DNA of 59,547 bases from an uncultured Ruminiclostridium sp. (GTDB taxonomy: Bacteria > Bacillota > Clostridia > Oscillospirales > Ruminococcaceae), in the NCBI GenBank assembly GCA_949878745.1, contig CATLBH010000013.1, positions 1 to 59,547 of the forward strand. Reading direction: 5' to 3'. Below, piece by piece: positions 57,617 through 59,547 of this stretch. The notes below the pieces were generated by a model. The model worked only from the letters and a program-made list of their open reading frames with translations, was not told the origin of the DNA and ran no database searches. The position numbers were made by a program, and so were the translations under genes. Positions within the stretch are counted from its first letter, which is position 1. Each line of letters starts with the position of its first letter.

Positions 57617-58303
57617 ATGAAAAAAGAAACGAAAAAATCCGTGATTTCGGCGGCGGCGTGTTTATGGGCATCGGCGCTTTTATCCTCTTGTATGGTGGAT
57701 GTTCCGGGCAGGGGGGTTACGGTGGAAGTGGATTTGGACGATTATCTCTCGGACACCGCCGATACAAGCACGAAAGAGTTTGATTTTGTACGCGGAAAAA
57801 GGAATGGAAACGGGTATTTTTCCGAAACGTTTTCGGTGGGCGTAGAGCTTGACGAAAGCTATACGTTTTTTTCCGACGAAAAAATGGCGGAAATGAACGA
57901 TATACCCGATATGTCCGAGGAAAATATAAGAGCCCGTATGGAGCTTCACGGCGGGATTTATGAAATGGAAGCGGATAACGGAGACAACGGTTCCGTGCTG
58001 TTCATTTCCACGGATATGGAAAAGCTCGGTATGCAGTCATATGACGAGCGTCAATACGCGGAATATATTTTTGAGGAGCTTAACGGCCAATATAAAGCGG
58101 TTACCGAGACCGAAGGGGAAATTTCGGACATTAAGGCGGCGGAAAAGGACGCCTGCTGCATCAAATTTTCCATAGGGGGCGGAAAAAACCATCAATATCA
58201 CGTGTTTTTCAAATCGGGAAAGTATATGTATACCGTAACAATCACCGTACCCGAAAAGGAAGAAGCGGAAAAAATACTTTCGGGATTTTACGGGCAAGCA
58301 TAA
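57617..58303 (+). CDS. Lipoprotein of unknown function
   Basis: 228 aa. Signal peptide MKKETKKSVISAAACLWASA with lipobox LLSSC, then a mature domain without recognised family: an acidic N-terminal part (VTVEVDLDDYLSDTADTS), a block with FSVGVELDESYTFFSDEKMA, and a C-terminal half (CIKFSIGGGKNHQYHVFFKS, YTVTITVPEKEEAEKILSGF) that resembles small extracytoplasmic beta-sheet lipoproteins. The start at 57617 is chosen because GGAG lies 5-6 nt upstream, 11 bp after the NlpC-like stop; the two genes are likely co-transcribed. Confidence 0.75.
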   Translation: MKKETKKSVISAAACLWASALLSSCMVDVPGRGVTVEVDLDDYLSDTADTSTKEFDFVRGKRNGNGYFSETFSVGVELDESYTFFSDEKMAEMNDIPDMSEENIRARMELHGGIYEMEADNGDNGSVLFISTDMEKLGMQSYDERQYAEYIFEELNGQYKAVTETEGEISDIKAAEKDACCIKFSIGGGKNHQYHVFFKSGKYMYTVTITVPEKEEAEKILSGFYGQA

Positions 58304-59253
58304 CGGATTATCTCGCTTATTATTCTGTTCATGGCTACCTCGCCGAACACATGGCCGCTGTTTTCGATTTTTATAAAGCTCAGGTTGCCGTTTTCGGTTT
58401 CCGAAACAAAGCGTTCGACGGCTTTGACGGAGGTTACTATATCTCTGTCTCCCTGCATAATAAGATACGGCACCTTTACGTTTTCCAGAACTTCCCGAAG
58501 ATCGATTTCAAGCAGCTCCTTAATCAGGGAGCTGTTTTTCATATATCCGTTTATCAGGGCGGCCTTTAAATTTTTAAATGTGTAATCTGGGCTTGTAAGC
58601 ATACCCATCAGTATACGCCCCACGGGAGCGGACTTTTCGGCTTTGCACACATAGCCCTCGGTGTATTTTCTTATGTAGGACATAACAAGCTTGGCGTTAT
58701 CAGCGGTGTGGGCGCTCATTAACGAATCGAGCTTTTTCTTTTTGCCTTCGGGCATTTTCGAGGATTTAAGGGCTTCCTCCACTTCTCCGTTAAAGGTCAT
58801 ATCGCAAATCACCTGACCCGATATGAAAACGCCGTCAAGCAGCTCCGCTTCGGGAGAGGAAGCTGCGTATGCCGCCAATATGCTGCCCCAGGACACGCCG
58901 AAGAGATAAAGCTTGTTTTCGGGGAAGGAGCGTTTGATTTCCCGTATCAGGTCGGCGGTCATATCGGTAAAATTCTTTATTCGGAAGGAATCGTCTATGG
59001 GGTAGTCGTTAATTCCGCAGCCCAGCTGATCCCAGCAGACCAAGGTCAGTTTGTCGGTTATTTCGGGAAACATTCCGCGGCAGCCTTCGGAAAAGGGCAG
59101 GGGCGAACCGGGGCCGCCGTGAAGAGATATTAGAATGGGGGCGGTTTTGGTTTTTCCGTCTATGGTTATTTTTTGGGGGAAGCCTCCGAGGGTAAGGGTG
59201 CGCAGCTCGGATAGCTCGTAGGTTTGAAGGGCGGTTTTTCGGGATTTGTTCAT
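58288..59253 (-). CDS. Alpha/beta hydrolase (proline iminopeptidase-like)
   Basis: 321 aa. Oxyanion loop HGGPGSPLP near residue 45, Ser nucleophile in FGVSWGSILAAYAAS (about 119), Asp in MQGDRDIVTSVKAV and His in ENSGHVFGEVAM, giving a complete catalytic triad. HGGPG is typical of proline iminopeptidases (S33), but substrate is not certain. It overlaps the end of the upstream lipoprotein gene by 16 bp in convergent orientation. Confidence 0.88.
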   Translation of the reverse strand: MNKSRKTALQTYELSELRTLTLGGFPQKITIDGKTKTAPILISLHGGPGSPLPFSEGCRGMFPEITDKLTLVCWDQLGCGINDYPIDDSFRIKNFTDMTADLIREIKRSFPENKLYLFGVSWGSILAAYAASSPEAELLDGVFISGQVICDMTFNGEVEEALKSSKMPEGKKKKLDSLMSAHTADNAKLVMSYIRKYTEGYVCKAEKSAPVGRILMGMLTSPDYTFKNLKAALINGYMKNSSLIKELLEIDLREVLENVKVPYLIMQGDRDIVTSVKAVERFVSETENGNLSFIKIENSGHVFGEVAMNRIISEIIRYACP

Positions 59254-59458
59254 TTTGGGGGTACCTCCGGTTGGTGGGGTGGATGTTCCTAATTTGTTTA
59301 TTTCGAATATTTTTGCATTTTTATTATATCGCGTTCGGGGCGGTTTGTCAATGAAGTCAGGATATGTTTCTTTTACTTCTTCTGTGAGAACAAGTTTTAA
59401 GAAACCGGTGTAAGATTTTTATATGGTTTTCGGTATTTTCGGATAAGAAAAATACGTT

Positions 59459-59547
59459 TAATACTAATCTTTGGTCAGATTATAGACAAAAAAATGTTGA
59501 CCAAAGATTAGTGTTTTGGGTGTAATCTTTAATCATATTGCCGACTT
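59459..59547. repeat. Two-hairpin repeat family 2 (copy E, cut by window edge)
   Basis: TAATACTAATCTTTGGTCA...TGACCAAAGATTAGTG, linker TTTTGGGTGTAATC, start of the second hairpin, then the window ends. Over the shared 89 bases it differs from copy A (56631) at only a few positions, one of which restores a base pair in stem 1. Confidence 0.8.

Overview
The window looks like a chromosomal piece from a spore-forming Firmicute of the class Clostridia, probably an Oscillospirales/Ruminococcus-like gut bacterium. The reasons are the gene order ybeY-dgkA-era-recO, a complete Rnf operon, the sporulation genes sigK, an alpha/beta SASP gene and ypeB, class B sortases, consensus sigma-A promoters with strong Shine-Dalgarno sites, and an HD-GYP protein with a carbohydrate-binding-like sensor. 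The genus is inference. I saw no rRNA, tRNA or CRISPR array. Both window edges fall inside dispersed repeats, as expected of a contig broken at repeats.

Layout. 1-1000: broken mobile DNA (an IS3-type orfA cut by a miniature element, and a multiply broken tyrosine integrase). 1070-7793: tsaD, then a leftward housekeeping run ybeY-dgkA-era-recO-mutS2. 7860-8780: an internally deleted IS110-family element. 8818-10242: HD-GYP phosphodiesterase. 10339-19020: a leftward set (CDF transporter, thymidylate kinase, DUF2156 acyltransferase-like, DJ-1, 5-formyl-THF cyclo-ligase, MltG, U32 peptidase, NUDIX, NTF2-like, HMGL-like aldolase). 19367-22041: secG and rnr. 22141-27321: an XRE regulator, a small ORF, an AraC remnant and a paired ABC exporter. 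27564-29303: AAG glycosylase and a GGDEF cyclase. 29322-34928: rnfCDGEAB, with a 0.6-kb GC-rich repeat insertion between rnfE and rnfA. 35064-40371: sigK, a GT4 glycosyltransferase with a flippase-like protein, SASP, and a polyprenyl-phosphate sugar transferase. 40704-43786: a giant ECF-sigma fusion preceded by two tiny ORFs. 43800-44660: GC-rich structured intergenic DNA. 44667-52169: MATE, SpoIID-like protein and four tandem class B sortases. 52206-55125: cinA/pncC, thiI and cysteine desulfurase. 55281-59253: ypeB, two lipoproteins (one a degenerate NlpC/P60) and an alpha/beta hydrolase.

Most unusual parts. (1) A leader upstream of the 850-aa ECF-sigma fusion has a perfect sigma-A promoter and two paralogous peptides of 14 and 15 aa, both ending Pro-Pro-stop and followed by C-rich, G-poor sequence; this resembles an arrest-peptide/Rho attenuator. 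(2) A family of two-hairpin repeats keeps its linker and ends while the stem sequences change between copies. (3) A second, ~235-bp miniature inverted-repeat family sits at the 3' ends of genes and supplies the recO stop codon and overlaps that of sigK. (4) An NlpC/P60 lipoprotein has lost its catalytic residues. (5) Four sortase B paralogues share a conserved tail after the catalytic Arg.

The genes point to a spore-former with Rnf-based energy conservation (rnf), c-di-GMP turnover (GGDEF at 28104, HD-GYP at 8818), an actively modified envelope (MltG, SpoIID, sortases, sugar transferase, flippase) and tRNA modification (tsaD, thiI with its desulfurase, U32 protein).
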